Source of the DNA: Defluviitaleaceae bacterium
GTDB taxonomy: Bacteria > Bacillota > Clostridia > Lachnospirales > WQUN01
Length of the DNA stretch: 44,343 nt
Reading direction: 5' to 3'
Assembly (NCBI GenBank): GCA_009781725.1
Contig: WQVF01000026.1
Span: 1 to 44,343 of the forward strand
The first letter of the stretch is position 1. Every line of letters starts with the position of its first letter. Both the position numbers and the translations under genes were made by a program. Below the pieces are notes generated by a model. It made no database searches. It was given only the letters and a program-made list of their open reading frames with translations, and was not told where the DNA came from. This document shows positions 15,728 to 24,278 of the stretch, piece after piece.

Positions 15728-17437
15728 ATGAAAAAGCTTATCAAGTATTTGGCTGTAGTACTAACCATGGTTTTACTTGCCAGTATGCTTTATGCCTGTC
15801 GCGGTGAAGACGAGCCATCGGCAGCAACCCCAGAACCACCCGCGCAGGCAACTCCGGTGCCAGACCCTGCACCGCCGGCAGACCCTGAGCCCGAGACAGT
15901 GTATCTGCATATCTTCAATACCCACGGTCCGGTTGCTGGTGAATTTGACCAAGATGACCCAATCTGGCAAAACAACCCCATGTCACAACAGATTTACGAG
16001 GATTTGAACATCAGAATTAACTGGGAATTCCCCTCTGGCGATGGTAATGAAAGACTTAACCTGCTTTTGGCTGCGGGAGATTATCCAGAGATTATCCTAG
16101 GCCCCAATGCTGTAACCTTTACCAGAATCGTAAGTGAAGGCATTGCCCTTCCTCTTGACGGCTTGATTGACTCTTACGGCGCAAATATCCGGGCGGCTTT
16201 TGGCGATATCCTGGAGCTCCTTAGATCCGAAAACGGCAATATCTACAGCTTATCCAGAGATTTCGGCGTGATTCCACCAGGTGTAGATCCTCCCGGTATG
16301 GGCAGTGGCCTCATTGTTCGTAATGATGCTTGGGAGGCAGTAGGCGCACCGGCTCTTAACAGTTTGGATGATGTCTACGATGTACTGATTCAGTTTGCGG
16401 AGTTGTTCCCATACAACCACGAAGGCGCAAGCGTATGGCCCATGGGCGGGTTTCTCCAGGGATGGCAAAATCCATTCCAAACCGTACTTGGTGCCGCAGG
16501 TGTTGAGAATGATATCTGGTATGTAACCGAAGACGATGAAATCGTATACTGGGTGAGGTCACCACAGGCTCTTGAAATTGTACTATTCTTTAACAGACTT
16601 TATAGGGAAGGGCTCTTGGATCCGGAGGCCTTTATCCTTGACAGAGGCACTTGGACAACAAACAAAGTCGCCAACCCAAGGACAATTTCCTTCTTTGGTG
16701 GATGGTGGATGGCATGGACAATCCACAATACCTATATAGAGGCAGGCATTGAAAATGCCGAGAACATGCATTTTGTGCCTGTCCCCTTCTATGTATCTCC
16801 GGATCAGCGTCACTGGCCCAGACTTGTACCTGTCGGCGGTCGCCCAGGCACTCGCTCTGTTATGATTTCCGAAACAGCTCCCAATCCCGAAGCGGCTATG
16901 AGGCTTTTTGATTATCTTACCATCCCTGAAAATAACTTTGCGGTTATGAACGGCGTGGAAGGTATCATGTGGGAATTCGAAGGTGGAATACCTGTCATGA
17001 GGCCGGAGTTCCAAGAAAGATGGCTTGCCGGCGAACCCGACCAAGCGTTTTCTGCAGAAACTGGATTGAGATTGTTCCATCAAATTATCGGAACCAGTGT
17101 TGGCCGTTCCCCATGGGATACCTACTGGATTTTGAAAGATGACCCTATTGCCATGAACGATGAAAGAGGAGCGGTAAGAGACGCCAATCTTGGGCCATAT
17201 TGGTTTGACACATTTGCAACCGGTGGCATAAATGCTGGAGCACCTGATAACTATTCGATGATATACACAAGAATGGGCGAAATGTTCCACAATGATCTTT
17301 ATGTGGTTATTATGTCAGCCAGTGAAGCAGAAGCAATCACAGCTTTCCATGGGTTTGTAGATGGATTAGAGGCCATAGGGCTGGTAGAATATGAAGCTTT
17401 TGCCAATAGGGTACGGAATAGTAGGTTGGGTAGATAG
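15728..17437 (+). CDS. Extracellular solute-binding lipoprotein of the first importer
   Basis: A 569-residue substrate-binding protein. The signal peptide ends in a lipobox (LYAC, Cys24), so it is anchored on the outer face of the membrane. A Pro/Glu/Ala-rich linker (about 26-58) follows, then the periplasmic-binding fold typical of LplA-type large sugar-binding proteins. Conserved-looking features are YPEIILG, PLDGLIDSYG, and many Trp residues suited to stacking on sugars (WWMAW, WPRLVPVGG). The ligand is probably an oligosaccharide, because this class is longer than monosaccharide binders, but it is not identified. It is the last gene of the operon, followed by a terminator at 17461. Confidence 0.92.
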   Translation: MKKLIKYLAVVLTMVLLASMLYACRGEDEPSAATPEPPAQATPVPDPAPPADPEPETVYLHIFNTHGPVAGEFDQDDPIWQNNPMSQQIYEDLNIRINWEFPSGDGNERLNLLLAAGDYPEIILGPNAVTFTRIVSEGIALPLDGLIDSYGANIRAAFGDILELLRSENGNIYSLSRDFGVIPPGVDPPGMGSGLIVRNDAWEAVGAPALNSLDDVYDVLIQFAELFPYNHEGASVWPMGGFLQGWQNPFQTVLGAAGVENDIWYVTEDDEIVYWVRSPQALEIVLFFNRLYREGLLDPEAFILDRGTWTTNKVANPRTISFFGGWWMAWTIHNTYIEAGIENAENMHFVPVPFYVSPDQRHWPRLVPVGGRPGTRSVMISETAPNPEAAMRLFDYLTIPENNFAVMNGVEGIMWEFEGGIPVMRPEFQERWLAGEPDQAFSAETGLRLFHQIIGTSVGRSPWDTYWILKDDPIAMNDERGAVRDANLGPYWFDTFATGGINAGAPDNYSMIYTRMGEMFHNDLYVVIMSASEAEAITAFHGFVDGLEAIGLVEYEAFANRVRNSRLGR

Positions 17438-17460
17438 TATTAGTATAATATGAAGTGCTT

Positions 17461-17497
17461 GGGAGCTGTCATGTTAAATACATGGTAGCTCCTTTTA
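17461..17497 (+). terminator. Terminator after the first importer operon
   Basis: Hairpin GGAGCT...CATGT-TAAAT-ACATG...AGCTCC followed by TTTTAT, 24 bp after the binding-protein stop codon. Confidence 0.85.
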
Positions 17498-17523
17498 TGT
17501 TAGATTAAAGTTAGATTGCTGCG

Positions 17524-17625
17524 GTATAGTGAATTCGAAATCAGTCCTGCCTGTCGCCGAAAACGCGTTGAAGCGTTCGCGATTTTCGGCTCGGTCAGGA
17601 CTGTTTCTCATTTAATTCGCTATAC
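17524..17625. repeat. TATAGYGAA-ended palindromic element, copy B (102 bp)
   Basis: Ends GTATAGTGAATT and AATTCGCTATAC. The arms are TTCGAAATCAGTCCTG on the left and, in reverse complement, AATGAGAAACAGTCCTG on the right. The inner stem is GCCGAAAA / TTTTCGGC with CGCG pairs. It is in the opposite orientation to copy A. It fills the leader of the response-regulator gene: its right edge is 11 bp before that gene's AGGTGG site. Confidence 0.75.
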
Positions 17626-17650
17626 AATGCCATGCGAGGTGGTGATAGGA

Positions 17651-18319
17651 TTGAATATCAATATTTTAGTCGTTGAGGATGATACGAGAATACAAGATAT
17701 GGTTTGTAAATTCTTACGCAAAGAAGGCTGGCTTGTAGATGCCTGTGCAAACGGCAACGATGCGCTATGTTTATTTTACGATAAGACATATCAACTAATC
17801 ATACTTGATATTATGCTCCCTGGTACAAACGGACAGGAACTATTGAAAGAACTTCGGCAAATCCGTGATACACCTGTTCTGATGATGACCGCGCTGTCGG
17901 ATGACGAGAATCAACTACTAGCATTCAATAATCAAGCGGACGATTATGTGACGAAGCCCTTTTCCATGCAGATACTTGTCAAACGCGCTGAAGCTCTGCT
18001 TAGGCGTAGTGGGGCATTGAAAAAAGAAATACAGGCGGGTAAACTTGTATTGTTTCCCGAGGCTTATACTGCGGAATATGACGGCGAAAAAATAAATCTT
18101 ACTCCAAAGGAGTATGAAATTTTAGAATTGTTTGGGCGTAGCGCAAGGAAAATCATCAATCATGAAACCCTGCTTACACGTATTTGGGGTTATGATTTTG
18201 ATGGCAATGAAGGGATTATCCATGCCAGCATGAAAAAACTTCGGGACAAACTCCCTTGCGGCCTTATACGGACAATCAAGGGCATTGGATATTGTTTGGA
18301 GGCAGGAAACGATGATTAA
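17651..18319 (+). CDS. OmpR/PhoB-family response regulator
   Basis: A 222-residue transcriptional regulator. The receiver domain has the acidic pair (EDD, about 9-11), phosphoacceptor Asp53 in LIILDIMLPG, Thr80 in MMTALSD and Lys102 in DDYVTKPF. The C-terminal winged helix (about 130-222) carries LTPKEYEILELF and RTIKGIGYCLE. The TTG at 17651 is chosen as start: AGGTGG lies eight bases upstream, and the receiver strand begins immediately. The open frame extends further upstream only through repeat copy B. Its end overlaps the kinase start by eight bases, so both proteins form one two-component system. The signal and target genes are not evident. Confidence 0.92.
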   Translation: MNINILVVEDDTRIQDMVCKFLRKEGWLVDACANGNDALCLFYDKTYQLIILDIMLPGTNGQELLKELRQIRDTPVLMMTALSDDENQLLAFNNQADDYVTKPFSMQILVKRAEALLRRSGALKKEIQAGKLVLFPEAYTAEYDGEKINLTPKEYEILELFGRSARKIINHETLLTRIWGYDFDGNEGIIHASMKKLRDKLPCGLIRTIKGIGYCLEAGNDD

Positions 18320-19778
18320 GAAAAGGTTTTTTGGCATTTTCGGCAAAATCTTTTTATATACTATGCTGATTTTATTATTCGTCATCGGTGGCATGTTTTT
18401 TGTTTTTTCTAGCCAGATACAATCCACCATCGCATTAACCCAACAACGGCAGTTTTCTGAAGCCTTAATGGGTTTTGTTGCACAAACCCAAGGAAAACCA
18501 ACAGATGAAATCGTTGCACTAACGGAAGATTTTCATAGATGGAACACTTCTTTTGAGCTACGTCTTATAAGCGAGGATGGAGAGATTTTATTTAAAACCG
18601 AGGGATTTGCAGGTCATATCGGAATAAATGAATTTCCAAACGGAAATATAGAAATTATATCCGGTAACATTGGAATAAATGAACCTCCAGACGGAAGTAT
18701 TGAAGTTATATCAGGCAACACCAATGATTTACCTGCTCAGAGATATCAGATTATGCGACAGGCTGCGTTTCTCCCCTTAGGAAATGGTTTGCACCTACAA
18801 GTAGATGGTTCACACTCAGGGACTTCTATATATAGAGAGATTTTAGGTGGGGCGGTATGGGTTTTTGGTGTTATTACTCTTGTCAGCTTGCTTGCAGCGT
18901 TTATCTTCGCACGACAAATTGCCAGGCCGATACAAAGGGTGTCTTCCGACACTCACATGATGTCGAAGCTCTTGCCTGTTGACCCGCCGAAAGAACGTGG
19001 CGATGAAATCGGGCAGCTTTCCAAAGATGTATATGCTATGTACACCAGATTAAAGTCCACAGTTTATCAGTTGGAAACCGAAATCGAGCGTGTAAAACAG
19101 ATGAAGGAAAATCAGCGGCATTTCTTCTCTGCCGCTTCCCACGAGCTAAAAACACCTATAACGGCAGTCGGTGGGATTTTTGAGGGGATGCTAAGCGATG
19201 TAATTACACCTGAAGAATATCCGGTATACCTTCGCGAAGGTATAAAACTCGTAAAAGAACAAAATAAACTAGTGTCCGAGATATTAGAACTTGTCAAACT
19301 GGGTGGCGATTTACCTTCACTGGAAAAAGAACCAGTAAATCTGCTCCGGTGTGTGGAAGGCGTTTTGAAACAGCTTTCAAGCCTTATTGAATCAAAAAAA
19401 CAACTGCTGACTATTGATGTTGCAGATAATATAATCTGCGAGTTGAACGATAGATTATTTTCAAGGGTTTTATCCAATGTTTTATTGAACGCCGCACAAA
19501 ATTCAACCGTGCTTGCGGAAATCCGTATTGCCGCCAAAGAGGAACCGGGACTTGTTCGCTTAACGGTATGGAACGGAGATGCGGAAATACCAGAAAGAAT
19601 TATATCGAAAATTTACGAGCCATTCTATCGCGCCGACGAAGCCCGCACCACTGACGAAGGACGAAGCGGTCTTGGGCTGACTATAGCTAAAAAGGCACTT
19701 GATTTGATGGAGATAGCCTTTGAAATAAAAAACGCCGACAGTGGGGTTTTATTTCAAATGAGTATTCCTATAGAGTAG
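18312..19778 (+). CDS. Sensor histidine kinase of the two-component system
   Basis: A 488-residue membrane kinase. Transmembrane segment 1 spans about residues 10-33, an extracytoplasmic sensor region covers about 34-170, and transmembrane segment 2 about 176-199. A HAMP linker (ARQIARPIQRV) follows. The phosphoacceptor is His277 in SAASHELKTP. The N box (VLSNVLLNAAQNS) and G box (GRSGLGLTIAKKAL) show an intact ATPase domain. The start ATG at 18312 lies inside the regulator stop region (ATGATTAA). The sensor region contains two tandem 17-residue units (about 103-136). Phosphorylation of the neighbouring response regulator is expected. Confidence 0.92.
   Translation: MIKKRFFGIFGKIFLYTMLILLFVIGGMFFVFSSQIQSTIALTQQRQFSEALMGFVAQTQGKPTDEIVALTEDFHRWNTSFELRLISEDGEILFKTEGFAGHIGINEFPNGNIEIISGNIGINEPPDGSIEVISGNTNDLPAQRYQIMRQAAFLPLGNGLHLQVDGSHSGTSIYREILGGAVWVFGVITLVSLLAAFIFARQIARPIQRVSSDTHMMSKLLPVDPPKERGDEIGQLSKDVYAMYTRLKSTVYQLETEIERVKQMKENQRHFFSAASHELKTPITAVGGIFEGMLSDVITPEEYPVYLREGIKLVKEQNKLVSEILELVKLGGDLPSLEKEPVNLLRCVEGVLKQLSSLIESKKQLLTIDVADNIICELNDRLFSRVLSNVLLNAAQNSTVLAEIRIAAKEEPGLVRLTVWNGDAEIPERIISKIYEPFYRADEARTTDEGRSGLGLTIAKKALDLMEIAFEIKNADSGVLFQMSIPIE
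18618..18719 (+). repeat. In-frame 51-bp tandem duplication in the kinase sensor domain
   Basis: Unit 1 (18618-18668) encodes IGINEFPNGNIEIISGN and unit 2 (18669-18719) encodes IGINEPPDGSIEVISGN. The units match at 13 of 17 residues and have diverged at both amino-acid and silent positions, so the duplication is not brand new. It lies wholly in the predicted extracytoplasmic region. Confidence 0.85.
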
Positions 19779-19887
19779 AAACAGATAAAATATCAATAGC
19801 ACTTCGGTAACATGGCTTGATGCAGCAAAGAAACTCAAAAAAACCTAAGCTCTAAGCCCCGAATGTAGGCTGCTTTATCAACAGCTC

Positions 19888-20769
19888 TTATGCTTCTTTG
19901 GGGCTTTCTTTCGGTTTTTTATAGTCAATCACAAGATTAATACTAAGCCCCACAGCCACTAATACCCCACCGACAATATTCCTCACGGATATTGCCTGGG
20001 AAATAAATGCGTCAATAAGAACCCCGGAAAATACTTGGCCGACAAATATCAGCAGTGTCAGATAAAATGCCGATATCTTCACTACAACGATATTGCTAAG
20101 GAAAACCACTGTAACCCCAAGGGCACCACCTAAGTAGATATACCATCTTGGAGAAAGAGCAAACTCCGTCAACACTATTTCCCCGCGCCCCAACAGCGCA
20201 AACACCAAAATAGCAACAATAAGGCCCACAAAATAATTATAGAACGTGCTGACACTTACACTGGTTACATTGGCCAGCTTTGCGTTGAGGGTCCGGGACA
20301 TAATTATTGCAAACCCAGCAAGAAAGGACACCACCACAGCCAATATTTCAAAGCTATTTATCATGGATGCGATACCGGCGAGTATAAGAGTAAGCCCAAG
20401 AATTTTGTCTTTCGTAAAAGGATGCTTGGGCATTCCCATAAGTCCAAATTGATCTATAACAAGCCCGGTAACACTTTGCCCAAGAAGCCCCAGCGCAAGA
20501 ATTGCGGACACGCTAATCCGCCCGAAAGAGAGGTTATTGGCCACTGTGGTAAAAACCCCAATCGCCCCGCCCAGGTACAAGAACCAAGGAATATTTCCCG
20601 GGAAAAACCGTTCTTTTTTATAACGCACTGCTGCTGTTATGAGAATTAGCCCTACAGTATGAATAATAATCGTAGCAGAATAAACACCATACTCATTCGT
20701 AAGTCCGCCGTTTACAGCAATCATTACAGAAATGAGTATCCCCATTAGTAGTGATAGAAAATAAAACAT
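19888..20769 (-). CDS. DMT-superfamily transporter, duplicated YdcZ (DUF606) type
   Basis: A 293-residue integral membrane protein with about ten hydrophobic helices. It is made of two halves that each resemble the YdcZ/DUF606 unit: MFYFLSLLMGILISVMIAVNG opens the first, and SFLAGFAIIMSRTLNAKLA opens the second. The repeats GALGVTVVFLSNI and GAIGVFTTVANNL are matching segments of the two halves, which supports a fused internal duplication. The start at 20769 follows a GGGAGG site; a longer frame to 20829 lacks one. The substrate is unknown. It has no evident operon partner and converges on the kinase gene. Confidence 0.87.
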   Translation of the reverse strand: MFYFLSLLMGILISVMIAVNGGLTNEYGVYSATIIIHTVGLILITAAVRYKKERFFPGNIPWFLYLGGAIGVFTTVANNLSFGRISVSAILALGLLGQSVTGLVIDQFGLMGMPKHPFTKDKILGLTLILAGIASMINSFEILAVVVSFLAGFAIIMSRTLNAKLANVTSVSVSTFYNYFVGLIVAILVFALLGRGEIVLTEFALSPRWYIYLGGALGVTVVFLSNIVVVKISAFYLTLLIFVGQVFSGVLIDAFISQAISVRNIVGGVLVAVGLSINLVIDYKKPKESPKEA

Positions 20770-20993
20770 ATGTACCTCCCGGGAATTGCTAACTACGCAG
20801 ATAATACGCAAAAACCGGGCTTGATGCAATCATCTCAAATTATTTTAGTGATTTGGATCATAGCACATTTCTTCCGGCCAATCACAGATTAATAAAAATT
20901 GCGATGCCTGGGTTCTAAGGCTTCCGTCGCTTTTGTCATTTTGACAAAGGATTTTTTCTTCCGATTATGCTAATCTTTACTGGCTTTGTGCTA

Positions 20994-21022
20994 TTGACAC
21001 CTAAGACACGCTACATTAGAAT
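20994..21022 (+). promoter_or_regulatory. Promoter of tRNA-Leu
   Basis: TTGACA at 20994-20999, a 17-base spacer, TAGAAT at 21017-21022, ending 20 bases before the tRNA. Confidence 0.85.
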
Positions 21023-21042
21023 GGCTACTGCTAAACACAGTT

Positions 21043-21125
21043 GCGGCTGTGGCGGAATGGCAGACGCGCATGGTTCAGGTCCATGTGCCCGCAAGGGTGT
21101 GGAGGTTCAAGTCCTCTCAGCCGCA
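21043..21125 (+). tRNA. tRNA-Leu (anticodon CAG)
   Basis: The acceptor GCGGCTG pairs with CAGCCGC and is followed by discriminator A. The D-arm reads TGGCGGAATGGCAGACGC. The anticodon stem ATGG/CCAT holds the loop TTCAGGT, giving anticodon CAG, which reads CUG. A long variable arm (TGTGCCCGCAAGGGTGT) marks a class II tRNA, and the T-loop GGTTCAAGTCC is canonical. The 3' CCA is not encoded. It has its own promoter and terminator. Confidence 0.97.
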
Positions 21126-21135
21126 GAGACTAGTG

Positions 21136-21171
21136 GCGGGCAACACAGTTTATGTGTGTTGCCCGCTTTTC
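21136..21171 (+). terminator. Terminator of tRNA-Leu
   Basis: Strong stem GCGGGCAACACA / TGTGTTGCCCGC followed by TTTTCT, 10 bp after the tRNA. Confidence 0.92.
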
Positions 21172-21234
21172 TATTTATCCACATTTATTCGGGTATTTCG
21201 CTATACATATACCGCCCGCTAGGTCAGTGCTTAC

Positions 21235-21672
21235 CTATCCTTTATAACCGCTCATAAGTTGCCAGCGGCCACCAAACCTGTCGACAATGGCACAAGTTAG
21301 TGAGCAATAGGTTTGACTGCATAACGGCGTAGTAACCGTTCCGCCATCAGATAATAACCCATAAGCTGTTTTTAATTCTTCATCAGAATCAAAATGCACT
21401 AAGAGGTCAATAGAAAACGAATTCCCCGAAATCTCAACTATGCCATTTTTAACAGCATCTGCGTTATCACCTAAAGCGATTGTTTGCCTGCCGATTGCTA
21501 TTTCCGCGTAATAAACTAAGTCTTTTTCGTCTTCTGTACATTGATAATCCTTTTTGTTTGCATCTGCAAAGAGAATTTTGGTCTTAATTTTTGCCCCAAA
21601 TGCCTTTACATACAAATCCATCGCTTGATTTGCTACACCGGCAAACCCTAAAATAGGTTCAACTTTTGCCAT
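21235..21672 (-). CDS. VOC-superfamily protein (PhnB-like glyoxalase fold)
   Basis: A 145-residue protein of the vicinal oxygen chelate superfamily, in the PhnB-like group. Typical segments are ILGFAGVANQAMDLYVKAFGA at the N-terminus, IGRQTIALGDN, the strand FSIDLLVHFDSDEEL, and the terminal VDRFGGRWQLM. The ATG at 21672 follows a GGAGG site; the longer frame to 21726 overlaps the upstream gene. Such proteins are often annotated as bleomycin-resistance-like or 3-demethylubiquinone methyltransferase-like, but their function is usually unknown. It lies 16 bp after the flavin-oxidase-like gene and is probably in the same transcript. Confidence 0.87.
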   Translation of the reverse strand: MAKVEPILGFAGVANQAMDLYVKAFGAKIKTKILFADANKKDYQCTEDEKDLVYYAEIAIGRQTIALGDNADAVKNGIVEISGNSFSIDLLVHFDSDEELKTAYGLLSDGGTVTTPLCSQTYCSLTCAIVDRFGGRWQLMSGYKG

Positions 21673-21688
21673 ACTTTTTCCTCCGTTT

Positions 21689-22132
21689 TTATATTCTGCC
21701 CTTTGCTTCTGTGTCATCAGAAGCAAAGAAAAGGTTGTATGTTTCTGTGGTGAAGCGGAAAACTGCCCAATCAGGGTCTATACATGTGGAACCATAATGG
21801 TTCGTAATTACCTCTTGCCAGTGTTCCTTTTTGATTTCTGGGTCGGTAATAATTTCAACTGTACCGGTTAGTGATATATGATACTCCCTTGATGCAAGGC
21901 AAACACAGGCTTTATCTGAATACGCTATCCGTTTTGCCTTTCTCCCGTTAGTATCGGACAAAAATGAAATCCAGTTGATACCGTCTGCTTTTGAAATGGT
22001 CATAGTTGAAGATGTTGGGTAGCCGTTTTCATCAATCAACGATAAAATCGCCCAACCCTCCATGCCATCACCAATGTAATCTGTCCTGGAATTGATAAGC
22101 TCACTTGCTCTTTTTATGATTGCCTCATTCAT
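21689..22132 (-). CDS. Pyridoxamine 5'-phosphate oxidase-like flavin-binding protein
   Basis: A 147-residue split-barrel protein of the pyridoxamine-phosphate-oxidase-related family. Signature parts are WAILSLIDENGYPTSSTM, ISFLSDTNGRKAKRI, VCLASREYHISLTGTVEII, and a C-terminal WAVFRFTTETYNLF. These small proteins usually bind FMN or F420-like cofactors or act as general stress proteins; the cofactor cannot be told here. The ATG at 22132 follows GGAGG; the ATG at 22180 has no such site. It forms a two-gene unit with the VOC protein downstream. Confidence 0.87.
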   Translation of the reverse strand: MNEAIIKRASELINSRTDYIGDGMEGWAILSLIDENGYPTSSTMTISKADGINWISFLSDTNGRKAKRIAYSDKACVCLASREYHISLTGTVEIITDPEIKKEHWQEVITNHYGSTCIDPDWAVFRFTTETYNLFFASDDTEAKGRI

Positions 22133-22397
22133 ATGTTTTCCTCCAATCCACCAATTATGGGCATTTGTGTCACCGGTCAAGCATGAAATTGCATCAAGTG
22201 GACGGCTGCGCCGCCCCCACTCTTAACACACACTCCTTGGAATCTATTCTATCAAATTAAACACGACAACTGTGTGTCCTATTTCATGGGAACATATTAA
22301 ATTATTTTCTGCCTCACCAATTCCAGTTTCGCCCTCGCCGCCTTTCCTACTTGGTCTACCTTATAGGATGATTAAGAAAATGTCACGGAACAAAACA

Positions 22398-22426
22398 TTG
22401 CCACCCCGGGACAAGGCCGGTATAAT
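22398..22426 (+). promoter_or_regulatory. Sigma-A promoter upstream of the small ORF and beta-propeller gene
   Basis: TTGCCA at 22398-22403, a 17-base spacer, TATAAT at 22421-22426. The predicted start is near 22433, just before the small ORF at 22445. The region 22133-22397 shows nothing else convincing. Confidence 0.75.
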
Positions 22427-22444
22427 GATGCTGGGGGATGAGGC

Positions 22445-22573
22445 ATGTACAGGGAACACTTTGACGAACGGTTTGGAGAACTTGAGGACACGCTATCTAC
22501 CTGGGCAGTAGTCTATAGTCACAACGCGAAAGCTCAAAAACCTATGGAAGTGGTGAAACAAAATGACGAATAG
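22445..22573 (+). CDS. Small ORF, 42 aa, overlapping the beta-propeller gene start
   Basis: It starts about 12 bases after the predicted transcription start, preceded by GGGGGATGAGG. The product begins MYREHFDERFGELEDTLSTW and ends in VVKQNDE. It is hydrophilic, predicted mostly helical, and I recognise no family. Its stop lies 11 bases inside the next gene, in another frame, an arrangement seen with leader peptides and coupled genes. It could be an upstream leader ORF rather than a functional protein. The position right after the promoter is the main support. Confidence 0.45.
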   Translation: MYREHFDERFGELEDTLSTWAVVYSHNAKAQKPMEVVKQNDE

Positions 22574-24278
22574 TCAATCTACATCTGATAAAATTACGTT
22601 GGTTGGTTTTGGCATGCCGCAAGTAGTACCCGGCGGAGGCGATACATGGCAATCCGCTTGGATGGCAAACGACAGCTTGTATGTAATGAATAACGACGGA
22701 TTTGGGATAGAGCCGCGCAACAACAATACTGATTCTGATGCTTTTGTTACAACATATCAACACCACGCTGTTGTTTCCATGTTTCCACCATCGTTTAACC
22801 CAGAGCATCCCGAAACAGTAGCAGACATAACCGATGGGCGCAGGATTGTTCACCCCACGAGCAGTACAGATTTTTTGCACCTTCATTCTCAAGATATTCA
22901 CATATTGAATGAGGAAACACAAGTTTTAGAAAAATTTTCGCACCCATATTCCACGGATATTTACGAGGTTGATGGCGTTTTGTACCACATTGTCATCTAT
23001 TCTCGCCAAGTGCCAGGCAACTGGGGTTTTGCCTACAGCAACTTGACGCGTTCACTTGACGGCGGCAGGACATGGGAAAACTTTAGAGGTGAAATAGATA
23101 CGCCACTCAGCCCCACATGGGAAGATTCATTTTTCCCAAAAGGGTGGGGGCAGGTAACATTCGTTAAATACGGCAGAGGCGGCACTGCACCTGATGTACA
23201 CCTCGCCCAAGAATATGTATATGTATTTGCATGGGTGGACACTGCTCATCGCGCCGATACTCTGCCAAGCGGCTACAACATGGCGCGTATAAGCCGGGAT
23301 GCATTGCTTGAGTGGAACACTTCTAGCGGAAATGGCAATGTTAAAAACCAATTTGAGTATCTCTCCTTTGGGTTAATAAGGACAGAAGAAGATGCAAAGT
23401 TGGCTACTGATGATAGGTTTTGGGTAAAAGACTCGTCCATGGCAAAGCCTTTTTTTGACGAAGGCTGGACAACTTCCATTGTCTATAATCATGGGCTGAA
23501 ACGGTATTTTAAAACGCTGTTCAGTAGCGATTCCTTTCAACGGCCTATAATTGAAAGTACACTGCATTTATATGAAGCATCATACCCATGGGGGCCTTGG
23601 ATCCGCATACATGAGGAGCATATGCAAGCAAAAGCCGATGATAACTTGGCATGGTTTTACATGTTGCCAAAATTTACAAGCGGCGACGGTATGAAAATGT
23701 GGGCAAGTGTGTCAGGTGCAGGTACGGATAACAGCCATGTTTATCCAGATGGCAGACATGGCTATACATTGCAATTAATGCCAGTTTACTTGACATGCGA
23801 ACCAACCCACATAATATGTGCAACCGGTCAAATGGAAAACGGCCTGGTTAAAAGAACCTATAACAGGTACAAAAATAACAGCGATTTGCAAATTACTGGA
23901 CTTGGCGGGTTTAAAATTGGCGCGTATCTTTCATTTACCGTTGCTGCACCAGCCGAAGGGGAATATATCGTAAATTTTGATTATCACACAACTGGGATTA
24001 TAGGGGCTAACGACGCGTCACCGGAAGCGCTGACAGAATATCGCAAACAAGTATTTCCATCAATTAGCCTGTATGTTAATGACAAGTATTGTAAGCAAAT
24101 ATTATTAGGCAGAACCGTCCAAGTTTATAGCGAATGGTCAACTATGTCCCTGTTTTTGAAGCTGAAAGCCGGGGAAAATACAGTGACATTTAAAATGAAC
24201 GAAGGCGACAACGGGAATGATATTGTTATCAGTAGCCTAACATACGCAAAGTACACGGGTAGCATAGCCTTGCCATGA
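22563..24278 (+). CDS. Sialidase-like beta-propeller protein with C-terminal carbohydrate-binding-like domain
   Basis: A 571-residue protein. An Asp-box, SLDGGRTW (about residue 165), and many W/Y-rich strands (GNWGFAYSN, WEDSFFPKGW, EASYPWGPW) point to a six- or five-bladed propeller of the sialidase/GH43-like superfamily. The last about 150 residues (from ATGQMENG to SSLTYAKY) resemble a CBM6/CBM35-type beta-sandwich: FTVAAPAEGEYIVNFDYHT, then LKAGENTVTFKMNEGDNGNDIVISSL. There is no signal peptide, so either it is cytoplasmic or it leaves by an unusual route. Catalytic residues cannot be assigned. It overlaps the upstream small ORF by 11 bases, and GGTGA lies six bases before its start. Confidence 0.72.
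   Translation: MTNSQSTSDKITLVGFGMPQVVPGGGDTWQSAWMANDSLYVMNNDGFGIEPRNNNTDSDAFVTTYQHHAVVSMFPPSFNPEHPETVADITDGRRIVHPTSSTDFLHLHSQDIHILNEETQVLEKFSHPYSTDIYEVDGVLYHIVIYSRQVPGNWGFAYSNLTRSLDGGRTWENFRGEIDTPLSPTWEDSFFPKGWGQVTFVKYGRGGTAPDVHLAQEYVYVFAWVDTAHRADTLPSGYNMARISRDALLEWNTSSGNGNVKNQFEYLSFGLIRTEEDAKLATDDRFWVKDSSMAKPFFDEGWTTSIVYNHGLKRYFKTLFSSDSFQRPIIESTLHLYEASYPWGPWIRIHEEHMQAKADDNLAWFYMLPKFTSGDGMKMWASVSGAGTDNSHVYPDGRHGYTLQLMPVYLTCEPTHIICATGQMENGLVKRTYNRYKNNSDLQITGLGGFKIGAYLSFTVAAPAEGEYIVNFDYHTTGIIGANDASPEALTEYRKQVFPSISLYVNDKYCKQILLGRTVQVYSEWSTMSLFLKLKAGENTVTFKMNEGDNGNDIVISSLTYAKYTGSIALP

Noticed and set aside
19854..19906. Possible bidirectional terminator (AAGCCCC with GGGGCTT) between the kinase and the YdcZ-type gene
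   Set aside because: The loop is about 40 bases and the right arm lies inside the YdcZ-type coding region, so support is weak.
21196..21212. TTCGCTATAC near 21200, resembling an end of the TATAGYGAA elements
   Set aside because: Only about ten bases match, with no second arm or inner hairpin nearby.
20967..21257. A 96-codon plus-strand reading frame crossing the tRNA-Leu gene
   Set aside because: It runs through the tRNA, its promoter and its terminator and has no ribosome binding site, so it is not a gene.
22272..22511. A 79-codon plus-strand reading frame upstream of the beta-propeller gene
   Set aside because: It overlaps the predicted promoter, has no ribosome binding site and resembles no protein.
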